From NCBI GenBank assembly GCA_007133925.1, contig SLLU01000060.1, positions 1 through 8,872 on the forward strand: a DNA stretch of 8,872 nt, read 5' to 3'. The position numbers and the translations under genes are program-made. The DNA is from Candidatus Halarchaeoplasma halalkaliphilum (lineage in GTDB: Archaea; Thermoplasmatota; Thermoplasmata; Halarchaeoplasmatales; Halarchaeoplasmataceae). The notes under the pieces are model-generated. The model ran no database searches. It was given only the letters and a program-made list of their open reading frames with translations, and had not been told where the DNA came from. Shown one piece after another: positions 1 through 5,999 of the stretch (position 1 is the stretch's first letter; each line of letters opens with the position of its first letter).

Positions 1-582
1 AGCTTGATGCTTCATCTCAAGACCTCCCTCTATGTGAGTTTGAGAGTAGATGGAGCTGAGTGGATTGATGTGACCGTGATCCACCCCCGTAACCATCCGT
101 CGGATATCGTTATACCCCTCAGGGATGTGCTACAGCAGTTCGTACCCAGCGGTATCGGTGAGGTGGAGGTACAGATAGTGAGCACACAGAACCACTACCT
201 TGACTTCGTGGGGCTGGACAATTCAGTGCAGACTTCTGTGAATGTGCAGGAAGCACCAATGGTGAGTGCAATGCTCAACGGTGTCGAGGATGTGACGGAT
301 ATATTACTGGAAGGGAACGGAGACATGGTGACCATCGTACCGGGCGAGCACATAATACTCACATTCGAGATACCGTGGCAGCGTCCAGGACAGGCATTCA
401 GGGTGCGGAACTTCATGCTGTTCTCCAGAGGGTACTACCATCTCTACGAAGGTGAAAGTACTGCGGGCGGCTCTGCCATAACCGTGCAACCGGCCAGAAA
501 CGATCTTCTCTACAAAGGGGTCCGTACCCCTCCCCTTTGTTCATATTTGATCGACATCGAAGAAAGGTTTAATATGAGATGA
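1..582 (+). CDS. C-terminal part of a probable secreted/surface protein (gene X), 5' end outside the window
   Basis: The frame is open to the first base of the window, so the in-window TTG/ATG codons at 4-9 need not be the start. The visible 193 residues look like an extracellular beta-rich protein: alternating hydrophobic stretches, a TQNHYLDFVGLDNS segment near residues 60-75, and a PGEHIILTFEIP...FSRGYY segment near residues 113-143. That last pattern resembles the ends of multi-domain archaeal surface proteins as I remember them; I cannot name the family. There is no transmembrane anchor in the visible part. The last ~40 residues, after GYYHLYE, are low in recognisable structure and overlap a hairpin and the promoter of the next gene, so the functional protein may once have ended earlier. 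The stop is TGA at 580-582. The final ~85 codons are duplicated at 1514-1771 and traced again at 2639-2692. The frame is clear; the function is unknown. Confidence 0.6.
   Translation, partial: SLMLHLKTSLYVSLRVDGAEWIDVTVIHPRNHPSDIVIPLRDVLQQFVPSGIGEVEVQIVSTQNHYLDFVGLDNSVQTSVNVQEAPMVSAMLNGVEDVTDILLEGNGDMVTIVPGEHIILTFEIPWQRPGQAFRVRNFMLFSRGYYHLYEGESTAGGSAITVQPARNDLLYKGVRTPPLCSYLIDIEERFNMR
513..539 (+). terminator. Hairpin within the X tail, possible terminator
   Basis: An 8-base perfect stem, CAAAGGGG at 513-520 and CCCCTTTG at 532-539, encloses an 11-base loop. An alternative GGGGT/ACCCC pairing with a CCGT loop is also possible. A moderately T-rich stretch (TTCATATTT) follows. It lies inside the open frame of X and about 30 bases before the TATA box of the nosD-like gene. 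It may end X transcription, or it may be an RNA element. Archaeal termination usually depends on T-runs rather than stems, so the terminator role is only a guess. Confidence 0.35.
568..575 (+). promoter_or_regulatory. Probable TATA box for nosD-like gene 1
   Basis: TTTAATAT preceded by purine-rich GAAAGG (562-567, BRE-like) fits an archaeal promoter. Initiation about 26 bases downstream of its centre would fall near 597, giving a leader of about 40 bases before the ATG at 638. The element is unchanged in the second copy (1757-1764), inside the best-conserved stretch of the duplication. Confidence 0.5.
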
Positions 583-637
583 TGGTGGTAATATGTGGGA
601 AGAATGTACGATGAAGCAAGAAAAAGGGCGTGAGTAG

Positions 638-1513
638 ATGAAAGAGAAAAACAAGAAACGGGTTAGCACGGTCGTGGTGGCATCTATGTTACTAGTCCTC
701 TTAGCGAGTGTGATAACACCGGTGGGTGCAGATGACAACGGGGATCCGATGGTGGCGGAGGATAGCGATAGCTACACTATCCGCAACCCCATCCGTATCG
801 AAGGTAATTCGGACTTCGTAACGCAAGCTGCTGCCGAGGGATGGTCCGGTGATGGAAGTGAAAATAATCCGTATGTGATCGAAGGATACGAGATCAATGG
901 TACCGGATACGGCTACGGGATATACATCGGCAATACCACCTTGTACTTGGTGGTGACGAATTGTTATGTACACAATATAAGTGGAATACTAAATTACCCC
1001 TATCGTCTCAACGATGGAATACATTTTTACACTGTACAAAACGGTAATGTCTTCAGTAATATAATATCAAATTGCGAAGGAGGAGGTATAAGGTTTACGG
1101 AAACTGAAAACAGCATCATATCAGATAACTACATAACTAACAATTATCGAGGAGTTAGTTTAGGAAGATCACATAACAACGTTATCACACATAACACAAT
1201 CCATCGTGATACACACTCTCCCCAAACGGGTATCGGTCTATTATATTCCAATGGCAACATAATAAATAACAACACGATATCTAAATATAGATATGGCATC
1301 TTTGAGGATACATGTAAAAGGAATGTAATCGAAAATAATGCATTTATGGATGTTGAAACCGAATATGACTATGCATACGAAGTGGAAAACGGAAACACCG
1401 GTAACAGTGACACGCCATTCATGAGTTTCGCTTTCTCTACTGTTGCCATCTTAACTGCAGTGTGTTTGACCTGGAAGAAGCGAAGGTGTAAGGGTGATGG
1501 TTCTAACCCATAG
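638..1513 (+). CDS. NosD-like right-handed beta-helix surface protein, copy 1
   Basis: This 291-residue protein is predicted to be exported and anchored at the cell surface. Residues 1-31 form a signal peptide: a basic start (KEKNKKR), a hydrophobic core, and a likely cut after VGA before DDNG. Residues 51-113 carry the PIRIEGNSDF...EGW.GDG...NPYVIEGYEI...GIYIGNTT pattern that opens many archaeal NosD/CASH beta-helix proteins. Residues ~125-240 hold PbH1-type turns, with N.I..N.I and G(I/V) repeats rich in Asn and Ile. Residues ~261-279 form a transmembrane segment, followed by KKRRCK. The start is fixed because the preceding in-frame codon is a stop (TAG, 635-637). A weak Shine-Dalgarno match (GCGTGAG) lies just upstream. 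The body is much richer in A+T than its own 5' end or the car genes. NosD-type helices are known or proposed to bind or cleave polysaccharides; the ligand here is unknown. The stop is TAG at 1511-1513. Confidence 0.88.
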   Translation: MKEKNKKRVSTVVVASMLLVLLASVITPVGADDNGDPMVAEDSDSYTIRNPIRIEGNSDFVTQAAAEGWSGDGSENNPYVIEGYEINGTGYGYGIYIGNTTLYLVVTNCYVHNISGILNYPYRLNDGIHFYTVQNGNVFSNIISNCEGGGIRFTETENSIISDNYITNNYRGVSLGRSHNNVITHNTIHRDTHSPQTGIGLLYSNGNIINNNTISKYRYGIFEDTCKRNVIENNAFMDVETEYDYAYEVENGNTGNSDTPFMSFAFSTVAILTAVCLTWKKRRCKGDGSNP

Positions 1514-1701
1514 ATGATTTCCATCGTACCGGGTGAGCACATAATACTCGCCTTCGAGATACAGCGGCAGCGTCCAGGTTCGGTATTCAGGGTGCGGGAC
1601 TTCATGCTGTTCTCCAGAGGATACTACCATCTATACGAAGGTGAAAGTACTGCGGGCGGCTCTGCCATAAATGGGCAACCGGCCAGAAACAATCTTCTCT
1701 A

Positions 1702-1728
1702 CAAAGGGGGTCGTACCCCTCCCCTTTG
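1702..1728 (+). terminator. Hairpin within X tail', second copy
   Basis: The stem CAAAGGGG (1702-1709) and CCCCTTTG (1721-1728) of the first copy is kept exactly. The two substitutions between copies fall at the first two loop positions, next to the stem. Its role (termination between nosD-like 1 and nosD-like 2, or a leader RNA structure) is not established. Confidence 0.35.
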
Positions 1729-1756
1729 TTCATATTTGATCGACATCGAAGAAAGG

Positions 1757-1764
1757 TTTAATAT
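1757..1764 (+). promoter_or_regulatory. Probable TATA box for nosD-like gene 2
   Basis: This is an identical TTTAATAT with the same GAAAGG upstream as in copy 1, 63 bases before the ATG at 1827. The only difference between the copies from here to the start codon is one base (T/C) just before the ATG at 1782. Both nosD-like genes should therefore receive the same transcription signals. Confidence 0.5.
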
Positions 1765-1826
1765 GAGATGATGGTGGTAACATGTGGGAAGAATGTACGA
1801 TGAAGCAAGAAAAAGGGCGTGAGTAG

Positions 1827-2621
1827 ATGAAAGAGAAAAACAAGAAACGGGTTAGCACGGTCATTGTGGTATCTATGTTACTAGTCATCTTAGCGAGTGT
1901 GATCACACCCGTGGGTGCAGATGACAACGGGGGTTCGGTGGTGGCGGAGGATGGCGATAGCTACACTATCCGCGACCCCATACGCATCAACGGTAATTCG
2001 GACTTCGCCTCTCAAGCCGCTAAAGAAGGCTGGCCAGGTGACGGTAACGCGGGGAATCCGTACATCATCGAGGGGTACGAGATCGATGCCGAAGGATACG
2101 GCTGCGGTATATATGTGGGGAATACAACCAAACACTTCGTTATCCGAGGTTGTTACATATACAATGCGAGTAAGGAAAGAGGGGTACACGGATACCTACA
2201 AAAATATTACTTAAGCTCCGGCATAAGCTTGTACATGACCAGGAACGGTAGACTGGAGTACAATACGATCCGAAACCACCAACAGATCGGAATAGTTCTA
2301 TGGCGATCTGACGAAAATCACATAGAGGGGAACAAAATATTAAGCGATAGAATGGCTTATAAAACAGGTATTGACCTATGGGATTCCAATCATAACACAA
2401 TAATCTACAATAACATCTCTAGACAATCTACCGGTATTGCTTTAGTGGATTGCCTTATCGGAAATGCGGTTCACAACAACACATTTACGGATATTTATCA
2501 TAGTGAGGTAGTTGAGGTTTTTTCAACCGATGACTCACCTACCATCGGATTTCTGTCTGTCGCCTTATGTGTTCTGGTAGCTACGTTCATTGTCCGGAAA
2601 AAGAAAGAACTGAAGCGGTAA
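1827..2621 (+). CDS. NosD-like right-handed beta-helix surface protein, copy 2
   Basis: This 264-residue paralogue of the preceding nosD-like gene has the same layout. It has a signal peptide at residues 1-31 with the same VGA/DDNG cut region. The N-terminal PIRINGNSDF...EGWPGDG...NPYIIEGYEI...GIYVGNTT motif occupies residues 51-113, and Asn/Ile-rich PbH1 turns run from ~130 to 222. A hydrophobic C-terminal segment at ~240-256 is followed by RKKKELKR. The start is fixed by the adjacent upstream TAG (1824-1826). The first 60 residues are 85% identical to copy 1 and residues 61-113 about 60%. The rest is only loosely similar and 27 residues shorter overall. The SPTIGF plus hydrophobic plus basic tail recalls archaeal C-terminal sorting signals but lacks a clear PGF motif. 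It is probably exported and displayed on the surface; the ligand is unknown. The stop is TAA. Confidence 0.88.
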   Translation: MKEKNKKRVSTVIVVSMLLVILASVITPVGADDNGGSVVAEDGDSYTIRDPIRINGNSDFASQAAKEGWPGDGNAGNPYIIEGYEIDAEGYGCGIYVGNTTKHFVIRGCYIYNASKERGVHGYLQKYYLSSGISLYMTRNGRLEYNTIRNHQQIGIVLWRSDENHIEGNKILSDRMAYKTGIDLWDSNHNTIIYNNISRQSTGIALVDCLIGNAVHNNTFTDIYHSEVVEVFSTDDSPTIGFLSVALCVLVATFIVRKKKELKR

Positions 2622-2638
2622 GACAAATTACCACACAC

Positions 2639-2692
2639 AACGGCAACATGATCTACATCATACCCGGTGAGTACATTAACACTCACCTATAA
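2639..2692 (+). pseudogene. Decayed third trace of the X tail (X tail'')
   Basis: Reading from 2639, the frame gives NGNMIYIIPGEYINTHL and then a TAA at 2690-2692. This matches NGDMVTIVPGEHIILTF in gene X and MISIVPGEHIILAF in the second copy. The match is clear over about 14 residues. After that a one-base shift and loss of similarity end it. It marks the right-hand junction of the tandem array after nosD-like 2 and is not a functional gene. Confidence 0.6.
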
Positions 2693-2770
2693 GGTCTCAA
2701 TGATCTTGTGGACTGCCGGGATCCATCATGAATAACTGAAGCCCTTTCTTGATCTAATCTCCCTTTCACA

Positions 2771-2805
2771 GTACGACAGGGGTGATTGCGCATCATCACC
2801 CGTAC
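2771..2805 (-). terminator. Hairpin at the carB stop codon, possible two-way terminator
   Basis: A 7-base stem (GGGTGAT at 2780-2786, ATCACCC at 2795-2801) has an 8-base loop and can be extended by GTAC/GTAC (2771-2774 with 2802-2805) across an asymmetric bulge. It overlaps the TGA of carB. It lies between two converging transcription units, nosD-like 2 and carB. There is no T-run after it on the - strand, so a terminator role is uncertain. The rest of the 174-base spacer holds only the decayed X trace. Confidence 0.3.
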
Positions 2806-5800
2806 TCGTCCCAGCTCTTGATGAGGAGGCCAGAATCCACTGATGTTCTTTGGAGGGCCTCCACGAACCTTTTGGCCACCTTCACGTTGGTGAAGAGGGG
2901 GACATCCATATCCACCGCCTTTCGCCGTATGAGGTAATCGTTGTCCAGCTCTTCCTTTTCTATGTTCTTGGGTATGTTCAGGACCAGGTCTATGTTGCCC
3001 TGGGAGATATGGGTGAGGACATTGGGTTCCTTCTTCTCCAGGGGCCAGTAAAGGACCTCCGCCTCCAGACCGTTGGCCTTCATGAAATCCGCCGTACCCC
3101 TGGTGGCGAAGAAGTGGTACCCCATCCGGTCCAGGACCCTCAGGCTGTCCAGGAACTCCGCCTTGCTCTCTATGGGGCCAGTGGAGAGCAGTATGTTCTT
3201 CTCGGGAATCTTGAATCCCACTGAGAGAAGGCTCTTCAGGAACGCCTCGTTGAAGTCGTCGCCTATGCAGGCCACCTCACCGGTTGATACCATCTCCACA
3301 CCCAGTATGGGATCTGAGCCCTTGAGCCTTGTGAAGGAGAACTGGGGTGCCTTTACCCCGACGTAATCCAGGTCCGACGCGGAACGGTGTACCCGGGGAA
3401 CATCGGCACCCATTATGATCCTGGTGGCCAGGTCTATGAAGTTCACCTTGAACACCTTTGAGACGAAGGGGAAGCTGCGGGATGTGCGCAGGTTGCATTC
3501 GATGACCTTCACATCGTTATCCTTGGCTATGAACTGTATGTTGAAGGGACCGGTGATCTTCAGTGCCCGGGCGATCTTGCCTGTGATCATCTTGCACCGC
3601 CTCATGGTCTCCAGGTAGGTCCTTTGGGGAGGTATCACCAGGGTGGCATCGCCGGAGTGGACACCGGCGTTCTCCACGTGCTCCGAGATGGCATAGCAGT
3701 GGAGTTCTCCATGGGAGGCCACGGCATCCACCTCGATCTCCTTAGCACCGGTGATGAACTTGCTGATCACCACCGGATGCTCCATGCTAACGTCCGATGC
3801 CCTTCTCAGGTACTCCTCCAGCTCGTCCTCGCTCAGGGCGATGCTCATGGCGGCCCCGCTGAGCACGTAACTGGGTCTTATCAGTACGGGATATCCCACC
3901 TCCTTTGCAAAGCTTTCAGCCTCCTCCATGCTGGTCAATTCCTTCCACCTGGGCTGATCGATCCCCAGTTCATCCAGGAGTGATGAGAACCTGTGTCGGT
4001 TCTCTGCATTGTCTATGGAGTCAGGGGTGGTCCCAAGTATGTTGGCCCCTGCCCGATGCATGGGCATGGCCAGGTTGTTGGGGGTCTGTCCGCCCATGGA
4101 CACTATGACACCCAGGGGGGACTCCTTCTCGTATATGTCCATGACCCGCTCGAAGCTCAGTTCTTCGAAGTAGAGCTTGTCGGTCATATCGTGATCGGTG
4201 CTCACGGTTTCCGGGTTGCAGTTCACCATTATGGTCCTGTAACCCATCTTCCGAAGGGTCGTCACGGAGTTCACACAGCACCAGTCGAATTCCACCGAGG
4301 AGCCTATGCGGTAGGCCCCTCCGCCTAGGACCATGACCTGTTTTTCGTCCCGGTAAAATTCGATATCGTCCTCGGATCCGTTGTAGGTAAGGTAAAGGTA
4401 ATTTGTTTCCGCGGGATACTCGGCGGCCATGGTATCGATCTGTTTGGCGTACGGGATTATCCCCAGGGCCTTGCGCTTATCCCGTACCTCACCCTGTGTA
4501 CTGCCGGTAATCATGGCTATCTGCACATCGGAGAAACCCCTCTGTTTGGCCTCCCTCAGAACATCCTCCGGTAGATCATCCAGGCTCAGCCCTTGCATCC
4601 AGATCTCCATATCCACTATGTTCCTTATCTTGTGGAGGAACCACCGGTCCACCCTGGTGAGTGCGTGTATGTCTTCCACGGAGTACCCCTTCTTCATGGC
4701 GGTAACTATGGCGAACATGCGCTTGTCAGTGGGCTCCGTCAGCTCCCTCTCCAGATCCCGGAACTCCATATCCCCACAGACGAGGCCGGGCATCCCGACA
4801 TCCAGCATACGTATTGCCTTCTGAAGTGCTTCCTCGTAGGTCCTGCCTATGGCCATGACCTCCCCGACGGACTTCATCTCCGATCCCAGTTCGAATCTGA
4901 CGTTTTTGAACTTCTGGAGGTCCCATTTGGGATACTTGACCACCACGTAATCCAGGGCGGGTTCGAAACACGCGGATGTCCTTCGGGTGATGGAATTCTC
5001 TATCTCGGTGAGAGCGTAGCCCAGGGAAAGCATGGCCGCCACCGTAGCCAGGGGATAACCCGTGGCCTTGGATGCCAGGGCCGAACTCCTGCTCAAACGG
5101 GGATTGACCTCGATTATCCTGTAATCGTCAGAGCCGGGGTCGAAGGCGAACTGTATGTTGCATTCACCCACGATCCCCAGATGACGTATCACCTTTATGG
5201 AGAGGGACCTGAGCTTGAAGTTCTCCGAGGCACTCAGGGTCTGAAGGGGAGCTACCACTATGCTCTCTCCGGTGTGTATGCCCATGGGATCCACGTTCTC
5301 CATGGAACAAACAACGATGCAGTTGTCGTAACCGTCCCTGACCACCTCGTACTCCAGCTCCTTCCAGCCGCCCAGGTACTCCTCCACGAGTATCTGTTTC
5401 GTGTATGAAAAGGCCTTGCGGGCCAGTTCCCCCAGCTCATCCGGATCCCGGGCGATCCCGGAACCCAGACCTCCCAAGGCATAGGCGATCCTGCACATCA
5501 CCGGGTACCCGATCTCCCTGGCAGCCTCCAGGGCGGTATCCACATCTTCCACCGCCCTGCTGAGGGGATACTTGAGACCTATCTCCTCCAGCTTTTTGGA
5601 GAACCGGTCCCGGTCCTCGGAGTTTCTGATGGCTTCCACCGGGGTGCCCAGGACCTTGACACCGTGCTTCTCCAGCACACCCTCCTCACTCAGCTCTATG
5701 CCCACGTTCAGAGCGGTCTGTCCCCCGAACCCCAGCAGTATGCCGTCGGGTCTCTCCTTCTCTATCACCCTCTCCACGAAATGCCGGTCTATGGGTAGAA

Positions 5801-5999
5801 AATAGACCTTGTCCGCCAGGGACTCCGATGTCTGCATGGTGGCGATGTTCGGATTCACCAGGACTGTTTCGATACCCTCGTCCTTCAGGGCTTTGATGGC
5901 CTGGCTGCCGGAGTAATCGAATTCTCCGGCCTGGCCTATCCGTATGGCTCCCGAACCCAGGATCAGGACCTTTTTCACCGTTATCCGCTTCCGTATCAC
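2796..5999 (-). CDS. carB: Carbamoyl-phosphate synthase large subunit
   Basis: CarB makes carbamoyl phosphate from bicarbonate, ammonia (channelled from CarA) and two ATP in the cytoplasm, for pyrimidines and arginine. The 1067 residues match the usual full length, so the gene is not split as in some archaea. The order is: first ATP-grasp half from LGSGAIRIGQAGEFDYSG (13-31), with its glycine loop ALGGLGSG at 174-181 and EVNPRLSRSSA near 297-307; oligomerisation region ~400-550; second half from LGGGAYRIGSSVEFDWC (558-574), with RPSYVLSGAAM at 708-718, HSGDATLVIPPQ at 781-792 and ECNLRTSRSFPFVSK at 834-848; and an MGS-like regulatory domain ~930-1060. Several second-half motifs are the forms seen in eukaryotic CAD rather than in E. 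coli. The start is GTG, overlapping the carA stop as GTGA, with AGGAGG (+ strand 6008-6013) 8 bases upstream. The stop is TGA. Confidence 0.98.
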   Translation of the reverse strand: MIRKRITVKKVLILGSGAIRIGQAGEFDYSGSQAIKALKDEGIETVLVNPNIATMQTSESLADKVYFLPIDRHFVERVIEKERPDGILLGFGGQTALNVGIELSEEGVLEKHGVKVLGTPVEAIRNSEDRDRFSKKLEEIGLKYPLSRAVEDVDTALEAAREIGYPVMCRIAYALGGLGSGIARDPDELGELARKAFSYTKQILVEEYLGGWKELEYEVVRDGYDNCIVVCSMENVDPMGIHTGESIVVAPLQTLSASENFKLRSLSIKVIRHLGIVGECNIQFAFDPGSDDYRIIEVNPRLSRSSALASKATGYPLATVAAMLSLGYALTEIENSITRRTSACFEPALDYVVVKYPKWDLQKFKNVRFELGSEMKSVGEVMAIGRTYEEALQKAIRMLDVGMPGLVCGDMEFRDLERELTEPTDKRMFAIVTAMKKGYSVEDIHALTRVDRWFLHKIRNIVDMEIWMQGLSLDDLPEDVLREAKQRGFSDVQIAMITGSTQGEVRDKRKALGIIPYAKQIDTMAAEYPAETNYLYLTYNGSEDDIEFYRDEKQVMVLGGGAYRIGSSVEFDWCCVNSVTTLRKMGYRTIMVNCNPETVSTDHDMTDKLYFEELSFERVMDIYEKESPLGVIVSMGGQTPNNLAMPMHRAGANILGTTPDSIDNAENRHRFSSLLDELGIDQPRWKELTSMEEAESFAKEVGYPVLIRPSYVLSGAAMSIALSEDELEEYLRRASDVSMEHPVVISKFITGAKEIEVDAVASHGELHCYAISEHVENAGVHSGDATLVIPPQRTYLETMRRCKMITGKIARALKITGPFNIQFIAKDNDVKVIECNLRTSRSFPFVSKVFKVNFIDLATRIIMGADVPRVHRSASDLDYVGVKAPQFSFTRLKGSDPILGVEMVSTGEVACIGDDFNEAFLKSLLSVGFKIPEKNILLSTGPIESKAEFLDSLRVLDRMGYHFFATRGTADFMKANGLEAEVLYWPLEKKEPNVLTHISQGNIDLVLNIPKNIEKEELDNDYLIRRKAVDMDVPLFTNVKVAKRFVEALQRTSVDSGLLIKSWDEYG

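Larger units (their letters stand above)
325..976 (+). repeat. Tandem duplication, conserved part of copy A
   Basis: This stretch aligns without gaps to 1514-2165 at a constant offset of 1189 bases. By hand count, 325-637 differs from 1514-1826 at 22 of 313 positions (about 93% identical), and the stretch from about 535 to 637 differs at only one. Identity stays near 91% to about 815 (signal peptide and N-terminus of the nosD-like gene). It then falls quickly, to about 60% at protein level by residue 110 and little beyond. The left border is at about 325-332; sequence further left does not obviously match. The unit spans the X tail, a hairpin, a promoter, a leader and the start of a nosD-like gene. 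Confidence 0.95.
1514..1771 (+). pseudogene. Duplicated 3' fragment of gene X (X tail')
   Basis: This is an 85-codon open frame matching the last 85 codons of gene X at the left of the window. It begins right after the TAG stop of nosD-like 1. It lacks any signal peptide, upstream domain or promoter of its own, so it is best read as a gene fragment carried along by the tandem duplication. Against X it has 12 amino-acid replacements and only about 3 codons with silent changes, which argues against strong purifying selection on the protein. The last 19 codons, which overlap the hairpin and the promoter of the next gene, are unchanged and may be held at DNA level or recently homogenised. The stop is TGA at 1769-1771. 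It could still be translated by coupling at TAGATG, but nothing shows this. Confidence 0.7.
1514..2165 (+). repeat. Tandem duplication, conserved part of copy B
   Basis: This is the second copy of the segment at 325-976, starting immediately after the TAG stop of the first nosD-like gene. The 1189-base period holds for every landmark: hairpin, TATA box, TAGATG junction and nosD start codon. A third, short and decayed trace of the left end of the unit follows nosD-like 2 at 2639-2692, so the array has three junction copies and two complete gene bodies. Confidence 0.95.

Noticed and set aside
593..637. 14-codon leader peptide gene before nosD-like 1 (repeated at 1782-1826)
   Set aside because: It is kept in both copies, but the whole block is nearly identical, so this is not evidence of coding; the predicted transcript start falls at or after its ATG. 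It is discussed only as part of the TAGATG finding.
325..2692. Insertion sequence or transposon explaining the duplication
   Set aside because: There is no transposase or integrase coding, no terminal inverted repeats at the unit borders, and no target-site duplication; the exact head-to-tail period fits unequal recombination better.
2622..2795. Possible tRNA or small RNA in the spacer between nosD-like 2 and carB
   Set aside because: No cloverleaf, conserved T-loop or box motif is visible; the spacer holds only the decayed X trace and the hairpin at the carB stop.
4593..5408. Long + strand open frame (271 codons) inside carB
   Set aside because: It lies entirely opposite the ATP-grasp coding region of carB, with low-complexity His/Gly/Leu-rich composition typical of an antisense shadow in a G+C-rich gene.
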